Source of the DNA: Paraburkholderia translucens
Lineage (GTDB): Bacteria > Pseudomonadota > Gammaproteobacteria > Burkholderiales > Burkholderiaceae
DNA length: 64,000 nt
Reading direction: 5' to 3'
Assembly (NCBI RefSeq): GCF_020881035.1
Contig: NZ_JAJITC010000020.1
Span: 1 to 64,000, forward strand
The position numbers and the translations under genes are program-made. Below the pieces are notes generated by a model. It did no database searches and had not been told where the DNA came from. It saw nothing but the letters and a program-made list of their open reading frames with translations. Below are positions 32,082-42,018 of the stretch, piece by piece; within the stretch, counting starts at the first letter, position 1; every line of letters starts with the position of its first letter.

Positions 32082-34583
32082 ATGCCAATCATCAAACGAC
32101 CGCATTCCTCGAACTCTCCGGCCGGCGAAGACCGGGACTCCCACCAACGCACGCCAGGACGCAACGCCGCTTCGCGCGACGCAGAGAGCGGCCGTCGCTC
32201 GATCGGTGCGTCGCTCGTGCTGTGGTTCTTCGGCCTGATCGCGACGCTCGTCGTGGTCGGCGCGCTGATCCTCGGCTATGCACTGGTCGTGATGGGGCCG
32301 CAGTTGCCGTCGCTCGACGCGCTGACCGACTATCGCCCGAAAGTGCCGCTGCGCGTCTATACCGCGGATCACGTGCTGATCGGCGAGTTCGGCGAGGAGC
32401 GGCGCAGCCTCGTGCGCTTCCAGGACATCCCGGACCAGATGAAAAAAGCGGTGCTCGCGATCGAGGACTACCGCTTCTACGAACACGGCGGCGTCGACTT
32501 CGTCGGCATCCTGCGCGCCGGTTTCGCCGACCTTGCGCATGGCGGCGCATCGCAAGGTGCGAGCACGATCACGATGCAGGTCGCGCGCAACTTCTTCCTC
32601 TCCAGCGAGAAAACCTACACGCGCAAGATCTACGAGATGTTGCTCGCCTACAAGATCGAGCGCGCGCTGACGAAGGACCAGATCCTCGAGCTGTACATGA
32701 ACCAGATCTATCTGGGCGAGCGCGCATACGGCTTCGCCGCGGCCGCGCGCGTGTACTTCGGCAAGGACCTGAAGGACATCACGCTGGCCCAGGCCGCGAT
32801 GCTCGCGGGTCTGCCGAAGGCGCCGTCCGCATATAACCCGGTCGTCAATCCGAAGCGCGCGAAGATCCGTCAGGAGTACATCCTGCGACGTATGCTCGAG
32901 CTCAACTACATCACGCAGCAGCAGTACGACGAGGCCGTGAAGGAAGAGATTCACACGAAGAATCCGGGCAACGAGTACAGCGTGCATGCCGAGTACGTCG
33001 CCGAAATGGTACGGCAGATGATGTACGCCCAGTACAAGGACGAAACCTATACGCGCGGCCTGACCGTGACCACGACGATCGACTCCGCCGATCAGGACGC
33101 GGCGTATCGCGCCGTGCGCAAAGGCGTGATGGACTACGAGCGGCGCCACGGCTATCGCGGACCGGAAGGCTTCGTGCAGCTACCCGAGGCCGGCGACGAC
33201 CGCGATCAGACGATCGACGACGCGCTGACCGATCACCCCGACAACGGCGAGATCATCGCCGGTGTGGTGACGGACGCGAGCGCGAAGCAGGTGGTCGCGC
33301 AACTGGTCGACGGCACGCAGGTGACGGTGTCGGGCGACGGCCTGCGCTTCGTCGCCGCGGCGTTGAGCTCACGCGCGAACGCGACGCTGCGCATCAGGCC
33401 GGGCTCGATCGTGCGCCTCGTCGCCGACGACAAGGGCAACTGGCAGATCACGCAGTTGCCGCAGGTCGAAGGCGCGCTCGTGTCGCTCACGCCGCAGGAC
33501 GGCGCGATTCGCGCGCTGATCGGCGGCTTCGACTTTAACAAGAACAAGTTCAACCATGTGACGCAGGCGTGGCGCCAGCCGGGTTCGAGCTTCAAGCCGT
33601 TCATCTACTCGGCGTCGCTCGAAAAGGGGCTCGCTCCGGCGACGATCATCAACGATGCGCCGCTGTACTTCCCGGCGAGCACACCGGGCGGCGACGCATG
33701 GGAGCCGAAGGATGACGACCAGCCCGACGGTCCGATGTCGATGCGCCTCGCGCTGCAGAAGTCGAAGAACCTCGTGTCGATCCGCATCCTGTCGTTCATC
33801 GGCACCAAATATGCGCAGGACTTCGTCACGCAGCGCTTTGGCTTCGACGCCGACAAGACTCCGCCCTATCTGCCGATGGCGCTCGGAGCGGGTCTCGTCA
33901 CGCCGTTGCAATCGGCGGGCGCGTACTCGGTGTTCGCGAACGGCGGCTACCGGATCAATCCGTATCTGATCAACGAAGTCACCGACGCGCGTGGCGTGGT
34001 GATCTCGCGCGCGCAGCCGCTCGTCGCCGGGCGCGACGCGCCGCGCACGCTCGAGCCGCGTAATGCCTACATCATGAACAGCCTGCTGCATTCGGTCGCG
34101 ACCGCGGGAACGGGGGCGGGCACCAACGTGCTGCATCGCTCGGACCTGCAGGGCAAGACCGGCACGACCAACGACGCGAAGGACGGCTGGTTCGCCGGCT
34201 ATCAGCAGTCGCTGGTGGCGGTCGCGTGGATGGGCTACGACCAGCCGAAGAGCCTCGGCAGCCGCGAATTCGGCGCGCAACTCGCGCTGCCGATCTGGGT
34301 CGAGTACATGCAGCGCGCGCTGCGCGGCGTGCCGCAGGCCGAGCCGCAGCAGCCCGACGGCGTGACGGTGATGGACGGTGAGCTGTTCTTCAGCGACAGG
34401 TTGCCGGGGCAAGGCTTCGTCGCGAGCATCGGTCTCGATTCGGGCAATCCGATGGCCGGCGCGACCGACGCGCTCGGCGGCGTCGGGCCGGCCGGCCTGA
34501 CGCCGCCAGTGGCGCCGCCGCCGAGCGTGTCGACGACAGAGAAGAAGCAGATCATGGATCTGTTCGAGTCGAACAAGCCTTGA
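32082..34583 (+). CDS. mrcA: Penicillin-binding protein 1A
   Basis: An 833-residue bifunctional class A PBP that polymerises and crosslinks peptidoglycan at the inner membrane. One N-terminal membrane helix lies near 41-70. The GT51 transglycosylase domain has the catalytic E128 in IEDYRFYEHGG and the GASTITMQVARNFFL motif. An OB-like insert (about 370-470) precedes the transpeptidase, which has SxxK at S502-K505 (GSSFKP), SKN in the middle, and KTGTT near residue 692. All motifs are intact. ATG 32082 is preferred to the frame opening at 31890, whose added residues are unlike PBP. No pil genes lie beside it, unlike many proteobacterial mrcA loci, so it may be a second copy. Confidence 0.92.
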   Translation: MPIIKRPHSSNSPAGEDRDSHQRTPGRNAASRDAESGRRSIGASLVLWFFGLIATLVVVGALILGYALVVMGPQLPSLDALTDYRPKVPLRVYTADHVLIGEFGEERRSLVRFQDIPDQMKKAVLAIEDYRFYEHGGVDFVGILRAGFADLAHGGASQGASTITMQVARNFFLSSEKTYTRKIYEMLLAYKIERALTKDQILELYMNQIYLGERAYGFAAAARVYFGKDLKDITLAQAAMLAGLPKAPSAYNPVVNPKRAKIRQEYILRRMLELNYITQQQYDEAVKEEIHTKNPGNEYSVHAEYVAEMVRQMMYAQYKDETYTRGLTVTTTIDSADQDAAYRAVRKGVMDYERRHGYRGPEGFVQLPEAGDDRDQTIDDALTDHPDNGEIIAGVVTDASAKQVVAQLVDGTQVTVSGDGLRFVAAALSSRANATLRIRPGSIVRLVADDKGNWQITQLPQVEGALVSLTPQDGAIRALIGGFDFNKNKFNHVTQAWRQPGSSFKPFIYSASLEKGLAPATIINDAPLYFPASTPGGDAWEPKDDDQPDGPMSMRLALQKSKNLVSIRILSFIGTKYAQDFVTQRFGFDADKTPPYLPMALGAGLVTPLQSAGAYSVFANGGYRINPYLINEVTDARGVVISRAQPLVAGRDAPRTLEPRNAYIMNSLLHSVATAGTGAGTNVLHRSDLQGKTGTTNDAKDGWFAGYQQSLVAVAWMGYDQPKSLGSREFGAQLALPIWVEYMQRALRGVPQAEPQQPDGVTVMDGELFFSDRLPGQGFVASIGLDSGNPMAGATDALGGVGPAGLTPPVAPPPSVSTTEKKQIMDLFESNKP

Positions 34584-34669
34584 TGTTGGGAGCGCAGATG
34601 TGCGGAACGTGCCCATCCTGTTCAAAGCGATTCGGGTATGCGTCCGCTCGCGCGCCGCATAGCGTCACA

Positions 34670-34948
34670 TCAACGGCGAAAAACGTCGATGCGAGGCACC
34701 TCGTCGGAAAAGGCGGACTGAAGTGCCCAAGCCTCATAAGGTTTTGCACCGGCAAGATGCTCCGGTAACTTCATTGCAAAATCATGCCAGGCTGAATCGT
34801 CTTCGGGCACCGTCAGGGTGCGGCCATCGTTTAGCGTGATGAGCAAGACGATCGAATTCCCAATCCATTGATCTGAGCGCGTAGCGATGATCTCGCAAAT
34901 CTCTTCCCAAGCAATGCGTTGCTCGCCTTGCTCCTTATTGACGAACAA
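34670..34948 (-). CDS. Orphan 92-residue protein, TTG start or truncated
   Basis: Unrecognised. The protein, LFVNKEQGEQRIAWEEICEI followed by RSDQWIGNSIVLLITLNDGR and a FAMKLPEHLAG helix, looks like a folded alpha/beta domain. The only available start is TTG 34948, because an in-frame TGA lies just four codons upstream (34961-34963). Base composition is visibly less GC-rich than neighbours. It may be the remnant of a longer gene or a transferred single-domain protein; no adjacent partner is seen. Confidence 0.45.
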   Translation of the reverse strand: MFVNKEQGEQRIAWEEICEIIATRSDQWIGNSIVLLITLNDGRTLTVPEDDSAWHDFAMKLPEHLAGAKPYEAWALQSAFSDEVPRIDVFRR

Positions 34949-35053
34949 ATCATAGTGCGCTCAATGCATTAGCCCGTTTTTCAGACAGTTTTCAACAGGC
35001 TCATCAACACGAACTGGGGATAAGTTCGCCGCATTCCGTACGAATTTCCAAGT

Positions 35054-36616
35054 CTAGTTGGATGCCGCCGCGTTCGTCACCCCGACCGATGCAGGCGCAG
35101 AAGCCGAAGTCGGCGCAGTCGACGAAGCACCACCCTGATCGACCGGCGGATTCCCCATCGCCTGAAACAGCGCGGCCGTATCCGTGAGCCGCGCGCTCGT
35201 ATAGCGGATCTCGTCGAGTTGCGCGTTGCGCCATTGCTGCTCGCTCGAACGCGCCGACGCGACGGGCAGTGCGCCCAGCCGATAGCGTGCCGACGTGTCC
35301 TTGAACACGCCCTGCGCCGAGCGCGCGGCAACGTTCGCGGCATCGAGCGACTGTGCGTCGTGCTCGAGCGAGGCGAGCGTATCGGCGACGTTCTGGAACG
35401 CGGCCAGCACGGTCTGTTTGTACTGCGACACGCTCGCCTCGTACGTGTGCTGCGCCGCGTGGCGCTGTGCGACGAGCGCACCGCCATGAAACAGCGGCTG
35501 CGACAGCGACGCGCCGATGCTCCAGATCGCCCCCGCACCCGACACCGCGACCGGCCAGCTAAAGCCGCCTTGCCCCATCGAGGCGGACAGCGACAGGCTC
35601 GGGAACATCTGCGCGGTCGCCGCGCCGACATCGGCCGCCGCGGCCTTCAGCGCAGCGTCGGCGGCCTCGATGTCAGGTCGCGAGCGCAGCAACTCCGACG
35701 GCACGACGACCGGCACCTGCTCCGGTACATGCAGTTGCGCAAGATTGATGTCGTCGGGCGCCGCATCGGGTGTGCGGCCGAGCAGCACCGCGAGCGCGTG
35801 CCGCGTCGTCAGCCACTGTTGCCTGAGCGCAGGCAGACTCGCCGCCACGCTCGCCGCGCTTTGCTGCGCGTTCAGCAGATCGGCATGCGAAACTGCGCCG
35901 AGCTCGAAGCGCCGCTCGGTGTCGCGCGCCTGATCGTTGGCGAGGACCACGAGGCGCTCGGTCGTCTCGATCTGCGCATGCAGCGCGGCGCTCGTGATCG
36001 TCGCGGTCACGATGTTCGCCGCAAGCGCGCGTCGTGCCGCCTCGAGCTGGTAGACCTGCACGTTCACGCGCGCGGCGAGCGCCGCGTTCGCGAGACGCGA
36101 GGCGCCGAACAGATCGAACGTGTAATGCGCCTGCAGTTGGCCGACGAACACGTTGTACAGAAACGTGTTCGGTCCGATCTCGGGAATGGCGAGCGCGCGG
36201 TTGCGGGTGGCCTGGCCGCCGGCGTCGATGATCGGCAGCAGCGAGCTGCCGATCTGCGCGCGCAATTGCTCGCGCGCGGCGGCGAGACTGCGGTCGGTCG
36301 CCTCGAGTGTCGGACTATTGCGCAGGCCTTCGTCGACGAGCGCGTTCAGCGCATCCGAACGATACAGCTTCCACCATTCGGGCACCGGCTGCGCGCCGCT
36401 CACGAACTGCTGCGTGATCCCTTGCGCGGGCACGGTTTGGGTAGGCAGCGCCTCGGCACCATAGTGCGCGGGCTGCGGCATGACGGGCGCGTCGCCGTTG
36501 GGCCCGAACGAGCAGGCGCCGAGCACACAGGTGACGCCCGCGGCAATCGTGGCACGAGCCAGCGCGTCGAAGCGTGCGCGGCGGGAGAGGGCGGAAAGGG
36601 TCATGCTCGTGCTCAT
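35054..36616 (-). CDS. RND efflux outer-membrane lipoprotein (NodT/OprM family)
   Basis: A 520-residue TolC-like outer-membrane factor. The N-terminal signal ends in the lipobox LGAC, so it is lipid-anchored. The body shows the duplicated OEP repeat: NSPTLEATDRSLAAAREQLR, RRALAANIVTATITS, LLRSRPDIEAADAALKAAAAD and FQNVADTLASLEHDA. It is the third gene of a MFP-RND-OMF operon, starting 2 bases after the RND stop. The Ala/Ser-rich end after residue 495 is typical of NodT lipoproteins. Confidence 0.92.
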   Translation of the reverse strand: MSTSMTLSALSRRARFDALARATIAAGVTCVLGACSFGPNGDAPVMPQPAHYGAEALPTQTVPAQGITQQFVSGAQPVPEWWKLYRSDALNALVDEGLRNSPTLEATDRSLAAAREQLRAQIGSSLLPIIDAGGQATRNRALAIPEIGPNTFLYNVFVGQLQAHYTFDLFGASRLANAALAARVNVQVYQLEAARRALAANIVTATITSAALHAQIETTERLVVLANDQARDTERRFELGAVSHADLLNAQQSAASVAASLPALRQQWLTTRHALAVLLGRTPDAAPDDINLAQLHVPEQVPVVVPSELLRSRPDIEAADAALKAAAADVGAATAQMFPSLSLSASMGQGGFSWPVAVSGAGAIWSIGASLSQPLFHGGALVAQRHAAQHTYEASVSQYKQTVLAAFQNVADTLASLEHDAQSLDAANVAARSAQGVFKDTSARYRLGALPVASARSSEQQWRNAQLDEIRYTSARLTDTAALFQAMGNPPVDQGGASSTAPTSASAPASVGVTNAAASN

Positions 36617-36618
36617 GC

Positions 36619-39600
36619 TCAGTTACCCGTGTGCGTGGCGCCGGAACCGGTCGGCGCGGGCGGCTCGCGCTCGTCGGTGCGCACGCGGAACGACGCGGCG
36701 TACAGCGCGGGCAGGTAGAACAGCGTGAGGATCGTCGCGCTCGTGATGCCGCCCATCAACGCCGTTGCCATCGGCCCGAAGAAGTTCGAGCGCAATAGCG
36801 GGATCAGCGCGAGCACGGCGGCCGCGGCGGTCAGCGTGATCGGCCGGAACCGCCGCACGGTCGCGCCGACGATCGCATCGAAACGTTTGTGCCCCGACGC
36901 GATGTCCTGCTCGATCTGATCGACGAGAATCACCGAATTGCGCATGATGATGCCGAACATCGCGATCACGCCGAGCATCGCGACGAAGCCGAACGGCTGG
37001 CCGAACAGCAGCAAGGTGAGCACGACGCCGATCAGGCCGAGCGGCGCGGTCAGCACGACCATCAGCACGCGCGCGGAGCTTTGCAGCTGGATCATCAGCA
37101 GCGTGAGCACCGCGATTGCCATGAGCGGCAACTGCGCGAAGATCGACGTTTGACCCTTGGCGCTTTCTTCGACCGAGCCGCCGATCTCGATCCGGTAGCC
37201 GACCGGCAGCGTCGCGCGGATCGGCGCGAGCGCCCGGTCAACCGCGTGCGTAACGTCGATGCCTTGCGCGCCGGGCATGACGTCCGACTGCACGGTGATG
37301 GTCGGCTGACGGTCGCGTTCCCAGATCACGCCGTACTCGAGGTCGTTGCGCAGAGCTCCAAGCGTGCCGAGCGGCACCGGGCCGTTCGGCGTCGGCATCG
37401 CGAGCGCGGTCAGCAGCGACGGATCGACGCGTTCCGCGCGCGGCGCGCGCAGATCCACGCTGATCAGCTTGTCGCGCTCGCGATACTGCGTGACCGTGTA
37501 GCCGGACATCGTCATCGCGAGGAAGCTGGAGATGTCTTCGGATGTCACGCCGAGCTCGCGAGCGCGTTTCTGGTCGATTTCGAAGCGTGCCGAGCGCTCG
37601 GCGGGTTCATCCCAGTCGAACTGCACGTTGCGTGTGCCGCGATCCGCGCGCATCGTCGCGGCGACGCGTTCGGCGATCGAGCGTACGGTCGCAATGTCGT
37701 CGCCACTCACGCGGAACTGCACCGGATAGCCGACCGGCGGTCCGTTCTCCAGGCGCGACAGGCGCGTGCGGATCGCCGGAAAGTTGTTGAGCAACTCCGG
37801 CTCGAGCCACTGCGCGAGCTTCTCGCGATCCTTGACCGACTTCGCGGTGATCACGAACTGCGCGAAGTTCGGCTGCGGCAGTTGCTGGTCGAGCGGCAGA
37901 TAGAAGCGCGGCGCGCCGGTGCCGACGAAGCTGACCGTGTGACCGATCTCGGGGCGGCCCTCAAGCACTTTCTCGAGGCGTTGGGCCTGGCGCAAGGTGG
38001 CGTCGAACGACGCGCCTTCGGGCAGCCGCACATCCACCAGCAATTCCGGCCGGTCCGAACTCGGGAAGAACTGCTGCGGCACCAGCGAGAATCCGGCCAT
38101 CGCGAGCACGAACAGCAGCACCGTGATCGCGAGCACGACGAAGCGCCGCTCGATGCACCAGCCGATCCAGCCGCGCAGGCGCGTATAGAAGCGCGTGTCA
38201 TAGATGTCGTGCTCGTGGTCGTCGGGCTCGTGCGCGTGGCGTTTGCGCTCCGGCAGCATGTGATAGCCGAGCAGCGGAATCAGCACGACGGCTGCTAGCC
38301 ACGACGCGATCAGCGCGATCGCCGACACCTCGAAGATCGAGCGCGTGTACTCGCCGGTGCTCGATTTCGCGAGCGCGATCGGCAGGAAGCCCGACACGGT
38401 CACGAGCGTGCCGGTCAGCATCGGAAACGCGGTGCTCGTGTACGCGAAGGCCGCGGCGCGCGCGCGATTCCAGCCTTGTTCGAGCTTCACCGACATCATT
38501 TCGACCGCGATGATCGCATCGTCGACGAGCAGCCCGAGCGCGAGCACGAGGGTGCCGAGCGATACCTTGTGCAATCCGATATCGAACACGTACATGCACA
38601 GCGCGGTGACCGCGAGCACCACCGGAATCGAGATCGCGACGACCATACCCGTGCGCACGCCCAACGACACGAGACTCACGATCAGCACGATCGCAACGGC
38701 TTCGGCGACGGCTTCGAGGAAGTCGTTGACCGAGCGCGCGACCGCGTGCGGCATGCTCGATACTTCGACGAGATTCAGACCGACAGGCAGTGCGGCGCGC
38801 AGTTGCGTCATCTGCTGATCGAGCGCGCGGCCAAGACGGATCACGTCGCCGCCCGGCTGCATCGTCACGCCGATGCCGAGCACGGGCTTCCCGCCGAAGC
38901 GCATCTGCGTGACGAGCGGCTCGTCGTAGCCGCGCCTGATCGTGGCGATGTCGCCGAGACGGAACGTGCGGTTGTTGATGCGGATCAGCATGTCGGCGAG
39001 CGCGTTGACATCGTTGAACTGTCCGCTCGGACGCACGAACACGCGGTCGTCCGTGGTGGTCAGCGTACCCGCGGGCGCGATCGCGTTCTGCGCGTTGATC
39101 GCCTGGCCGAGCTGCTGCGGCGAGATGCCGAGGCGCGTCAACTGCGTGTTCGCGATCTCGATGTAGATGCGCTGATCGGGGTCACCGAAATAATCGACCT
39201 TGCCGACGCCCGGCACGCGCAGCAGCACCGTGCGCAACTGGTCCGCGTAGTCGTGCAGTTGCGCGGCGGAAAAACCGTCGCCTTCGAGCGTGTAGATGTT
39301 CGTATAGACATCGCCGAACTCGTCGTTGAAGAACGGGCCCTGGATGCCCGGTGGCAAGGTCGCCGCGATATCGCCGACTTTCTTGCGCACCTGGTACCAC
39401 GTCTGCGGCACCTGGCTTACTGGCGCCGAGTCCTTCATCGTAAAGAAGATCAGCGATTCGCCGGGGCGCGAGTAGCTGCGCACGAAATCGATGTACGGCG
39501 TTTCCTGCAGCTTGCGGCCAATGCGGTCGGTCAGTAGATCCTGTACCTGGCGCGCGGTGGCGCCCGGCCAGTACGTACGGATCACCATCACACGGAACGT

Positions 39601-39747
39601 GAAGGGCGGGTCTTCGGACTGCGCGAGCCGCGTGTACGCGAGGATGCCGAACGCGGTGGCCAGCGCGATCAGGAAGACCACCAGCGCCTGATGACGCAGC
39701 GCCCACGCGGACAGGTTGAAGCGTCCCTCGTCGTGCGGCGTGCTCAT
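36619..39747 (-). CDS. RND multidrug efflux transporter (AcrB/TriC-like)
   Basis: A 1042-residue proton-driven inner-membrane pump of the HAE1 RND family with 12 membrane helices and two large periplasmic loops. Proton-relay aspartates lie in LGLLVDDAIIAVE (helix 4), as in AcrB. The N-terminus (LAQSEDPPFTFRVMVIRTYWPGAT) resembles the TriC-like subgroup rather than AcrB proper. It overlaps the adaptor stop by ATGA. ATG 39747 gives MSTPHDEGRFNLSAWALRHQ; the frame opens 192 bases earlier inside the adaptor gene. Substrates are unknown, but antibiotics or biocides are usual. Confidence 0.92.
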   Translation of the reverse strand: MSTPHDEGRFNLSAWALRHQALVVFLIALATAFGILAYTRLAQSEDPPFTFRVMVIRTYWPGATARQVQDLLTDRIGRKLQETPYIDFVRSYSRPGESLIFFTMKDSAPVSQVPQTWYQVRKKVGDIAATLPPGIQGPFFNDEFGDVYTNIYTLEGDGFSAAQLHDYADQLRTVLLRVPGVGKVDYFGDPDQRIYIEIANTQLTRLGISPQQLGQAINAQNAIAPAGTLTTTDDRVFVRPSGQFNDVNALADMLIRINNRTFRLGDIATIRRGYDEPLVTQMRFGGKPVLGIGVTMQPGGDVIRLGRALDQQMTQLRAALPVGLNLVEVSSMPHAVARSVNDFLEAVAEAVAIVLIVSLVSLGVRTGMVVAISIPVVLAVTALCMYVFDIGLHKVSLGTLVLALGLLVDDAIIAVEMMSVKLEQGWNRARAAAFAYTSTAFPMLTGTLVTVSGFLPIALAKSSTGEYTRSIFEVSAIALIASWLAAVVLIPLLGYHMLPERKRHAHEPDDHEHDIYDTRFYTRLRGWIGWCIERRFVVLAITVLLFVLAMAGFSLVPQQFFPSSDRPELLVDVRLPEGASFDATLRQAQRLEKVLEGRPEIGHTVSFVGTGAPRFYLPLDQQLPQPNFAQFVITAKSVKDREKLAQWLEPELLNNFPAIRTRLSRLENGPPVGYPVQFRVSGDDIATVRSIAERVAATMRADRGTRNVQFDWDEPAERSARFEIDQKRARELGVTSEDISSFLAMTMSGYTVTQYRERDKLISVDLRAPRAERVDPSLLTALAMPTPNGPVPLGTLGALRNDLEYGVIWERDRQPTITVQSDVMPGAQGIDVTHAVDRALAPIRATLPVGYRIEIGGSVEESAKGQTSIFAQLPLMAIAVLTLLMIQLQSSARVLMVVLTAPLGLIGVVLTLLLFGQPFGFVAMLGVIAMFGIIMRNSVILVDQIEQDIASGHKRFDAIVGATVRRFRPITLTAAAAVLALIPLLRSNFFGPMATALMGGITSATILTLFYLPALYAASFRVRTDEREPPAPTGSGATHTGN

Positions 39748-40925
39748 GAAGCGAAATCCTCGGGATGCAGCGGCGCGATCACGCGGACTTTCTGGCCGGC
39801 GCTCACCGTGTGCACGCCTTGCAGCACGACGCTGTCGCCATCTTTCAGGCCCTCGCTCACGATGAACGTGCGTTCGTAGTAGCGAGTGACCGTCACGCGA
39901 CGCAGTTCGAGCGTATTGTCCGCGGCTCGCACGACCCAAACGGCCGGCTCGCGCCCCTCATGGAACAGCGCCGTGACCGGCAGCGTAAACATGCCGCGCT
40001 GCGCGGCCGCCTGAGCGAGCGGCACGTCCGGCGTGACGTCGGCGGTCATGCCGAGACGCACGTCGGCGCCGGCATCGATCAGCGTCAGACGCGCGCGCCA
40101 CGTGCGGCTTTGCGGATCGGCGGCCGGCGACAGCTCCCGCACGCGCGCGCTGAACCTGCGACCCGGCAACGCCGCGAGCGTGACGCTCGCGTTCTGGCCA
40201 ACCGCGAACGCCGCGAGCGCGCTTTCGGGCACGTCGCACAGCACGTCGACGTCGCCGCTCCACGCGAGGTTGTAGACGGCCTGGCCCGCCGACACGTTCT
40301 GGCCCGTGTCCGCCTGTTCGGCCGTGATGACGCCCGCATGACCGGCCACGAGCGTCGTGTACTGCAACTGGTTGTTCGCGAGCGCCGCCTGCTGTTGCGC
40401 CTGATCGCGCTGTGCGAGCGCGGACGCGTACGCGTTGGTGGTCTGCTCGAGCTGCGCCGGCGCGATGAGATTCTCTTTGGCCTGCGCCTTGTCGCGGTCG
40501 AGCTGCTGTTGCGCATAGACGAGCGTGTGCTGGGCGGCGTCGAGCTGCGCCTGCGTGGCGGCGGCGTTTTTCTGTGCATCGGCCGGGTCGAGCAGCGCGA
40601 CGACTTCGCCGCTCTTCACGGTGTCGCCGAGCCGCACCCGCCGCTCGATGATCTTGCCCGCAATGCGGAACGACAGCGGCGTGGAGTAGCGCGCCTGCAC
40701 TTCGCCGGGCAGCGACGCTGCCTGCAGCGCATGGCCGTCCGCGTGCACGGCGAGCGCGACCACCGGGCGCGGCGCGGGCGCGGCGGCTTCCTTCCTGGAG
40801 CAGGCCGCGAGCGCGAGCGCGCCTGCCAGCGCGAGCGCGCACGTTTGCCTGGAGAAACCGTGGTGAGAGGATGGAGGAAACTGCTGGCGCATCGCTGACG
40901 ATGCGGTCGAACCGGGACGCTTCAC
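39744..40925 (-). CDS. RND efflux periplasmic adaptor (MFP)
   Basis: A 393-residue membrane-fusion protein. It has a signal peptide with a lipobox (LALAACS), a lipoyl/hairpin coiled-coil region (about 85-185, alternating Ala/Gln/Asp-rich), and beta-barrel and membrane-proximal domains (TVTRYYERTFIVSEGLKDGD). It is the first gene of the operon, oriented away from a TetR regulator. The start is GTG 40925, preceded by TTGGGGT; an internal ATG 11 codons later is possible. Confidence 0.9.
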   Translation of the reverse strand: MKRPGSTASSAMRQQFPPSSHHGFSRQTCALALAGALALAACSRKEAAAPAPRPVVALAVHADGHALQAASLPGEVQARYSTPLSFRIAGKIIERRVRLGDTVKSGEVVALLDPADAQKNAAATQAQLDAAQHTLVYAQQQLDRDKAQAKENLIAPAQLEQTTNAYASALAQRDQAQQQAALANNQLQYTTLVAGHAGVITAEQADTGQNVSAGQAVYNLAWSGDVDVLCDVPESALAAFAVGQNASVTLAALPGRRFSARVRELSPAADPQSRTWRARLTLIDAGADVRLGMTADVTPDVPLAQAAAQRGMFTLPVTALFHEGREPAVWVVRAADNTLELRRVTVTRYYERTFIVSEGLKDGDSVVLQGVHTVSAGQKVRVIAPLHPEDFAS

Positions 40926-41011
40926 AATTACCCCAACTGGAGACAGCGAACGAACACGGCAAGCCGCACGGCCCGCCAGCGAAGACCTGCATGCCGTATC
41001 ATGCTATTTGC

Positions 41012-41061
41012 ATACAGGTGTGGCTTTGAATGATGAAGCGCATTCTAATACACTCCTGTAT
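41012..41061. promoter_or_regulatory. Inverted repeat in the TetR/RND intergenic region
   Basis: ATACAGGTGTG (41012-41022) and CACTCCTGTAT (41051-41061) form an 11-bp inverted repeat with one mismatch and a 28-bp spacer. It lies between divergent pump and regulator genes and is a likely TetR operator pair. Confidence 0.5.
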
Positions 41062-41109
41062 TTGAATGGATAGGTGAATTAGAATTCTTTTCGAGCTAGA
41101 CTGGCGGCC

Positions 41110-41727
41110 ATGAAACGGCAAAGACTAACGAGAGAGCAGAGCAAGGACCAGACGCGAGAGCGCCTGCTCGACGCCGCGCAGGCGACCTTCATGAAGAAAG
41201 GCTTCGTCGCGACGAGCGTCGAGGACATCGCGGCGGCCGCCGGCTATACGCGCGGTGCGTTCTATTCGAACTTCCGCAGCAAGACCGAGCTGTTTCTCGA
41301 GTTGCTGGGACGCGATCACGAAGCGATGCAGGCGGGCCTGCACGCAATCTTTGAAAATGCGGCGTCGCGCGAAGAGATGGAGGCGCGTGTGCTGCGTTAC
41401 TACAGCTCACTGCATCGCGAGAACAAGTGTTTTCTGCTGTGGGCCGAGGCGAAGCTGCTGGCGGTGCGTGACGGGCGCTTCCGGTCGCGCTTTAACGCCT
41501 TCATGCACGAGAAGATCGAGCAATTGAGCGCTTATGTGCGCGAGTTCTCGGAGCGCGTGGGCACACCGATTTCGATGCCGCCCGAGCAGTTCGCAATCGG
41601 TCTGATAGGCCTGTGCGACGGCGTGCAGTTCTTCTACGCGGTCGATCCGCAGAACGTGCCCTCGGAGATGGCCGAAAAGGTGCTGGCGGGATTTTTCTCG
41701 CGCGTGGTGTTCGGGCGCGATGCGTGA
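41110..41727 (+). CDS. TetR-family repressor of the RND operon
   Basis: A 205-residue TetR-type regulator. The N-terminal HTH is RERLLDAAQATFMKKGFVAT then SVEDIAAAAGYTRGAFYSNF (about 12-50), the classical AcrR-like form. The C-terminal half is a ligand-binding helical domain. It is divergent from the RND operon, which it likely represses until a substrate binds. Confidence 0.9.
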   Translation: MKRQRLTREQSKDQTRERLLDAAQATFMKKGFVATSVEDIAAAAGYTRGAFYSNFRSKTELFLELLGRDHEAMQAGLHAIFENAASREEMEARVLRYYSSLHRENKCFLLWAEAKLLAVRDGRFRSRFNAFMHEKIEQLSAYVREFSERVGTPISMPPEQFAIGLIGLCDGVQFFYAVDPQNVPSEMAEKVLAGFFSRVVFGRDA

Positions 41728-41805
41728 GAACCGGCGTTGAGCCTGGATGCGCGAACGCGCGACCCTTGCGGATCGCGCGTCAGATACGGCAAAAAAACCA
41801 GAAAA

Positions 41806-42018
41806 TCAGTCGATCGGCAGTGGCGCGCAGGTATCGACAGCGGGCGCCGCACAGGCGAACGCATAGCGGCTGCTGGAGCTGAGAATTTTCTCCCCGGCGT
41901 GCAGCGCGGCCTTCATATCCGGGCTGCGCTCGTAACCGATATACGCTGAACTCGCGGCAGCTGACCAGCAAACCAGCGAGAACGCGATTTTTTCCAGCAG
42001 TTGAAAACGATGTGGCAT
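41806..42018 (-). CDS. Small secreted/membrane protein of unknown function
   Basis: A 70-residue ORF. The N-terminus (LLEKIAFSLVCWSAAASSAYIG) could be a signal peptide or a membrane anchor. The mature part has two cysteines near the end (FACAAPAVDTCAP) that could form a disulfide. No homologue is recognised. It is convergent with the TetR gene; the ribosome site is not strong. Confidence 0.45.
   Translation of the reverse strand: MPHRFQLLEKIAFSLVCWSAAASSAYIGYERSPDMKAALHAGEKILSSSSRYAFACAAPAVDTCAPLPID

Noticed and set aside
41753..41778. ACGCGCGA/TCGCGCGT hairpin after the TetR gene
   Set aside because: An 8-bp stem, but the A-tract that follows is separated from it and no T-tract is present, so it is not a convincing terminator.
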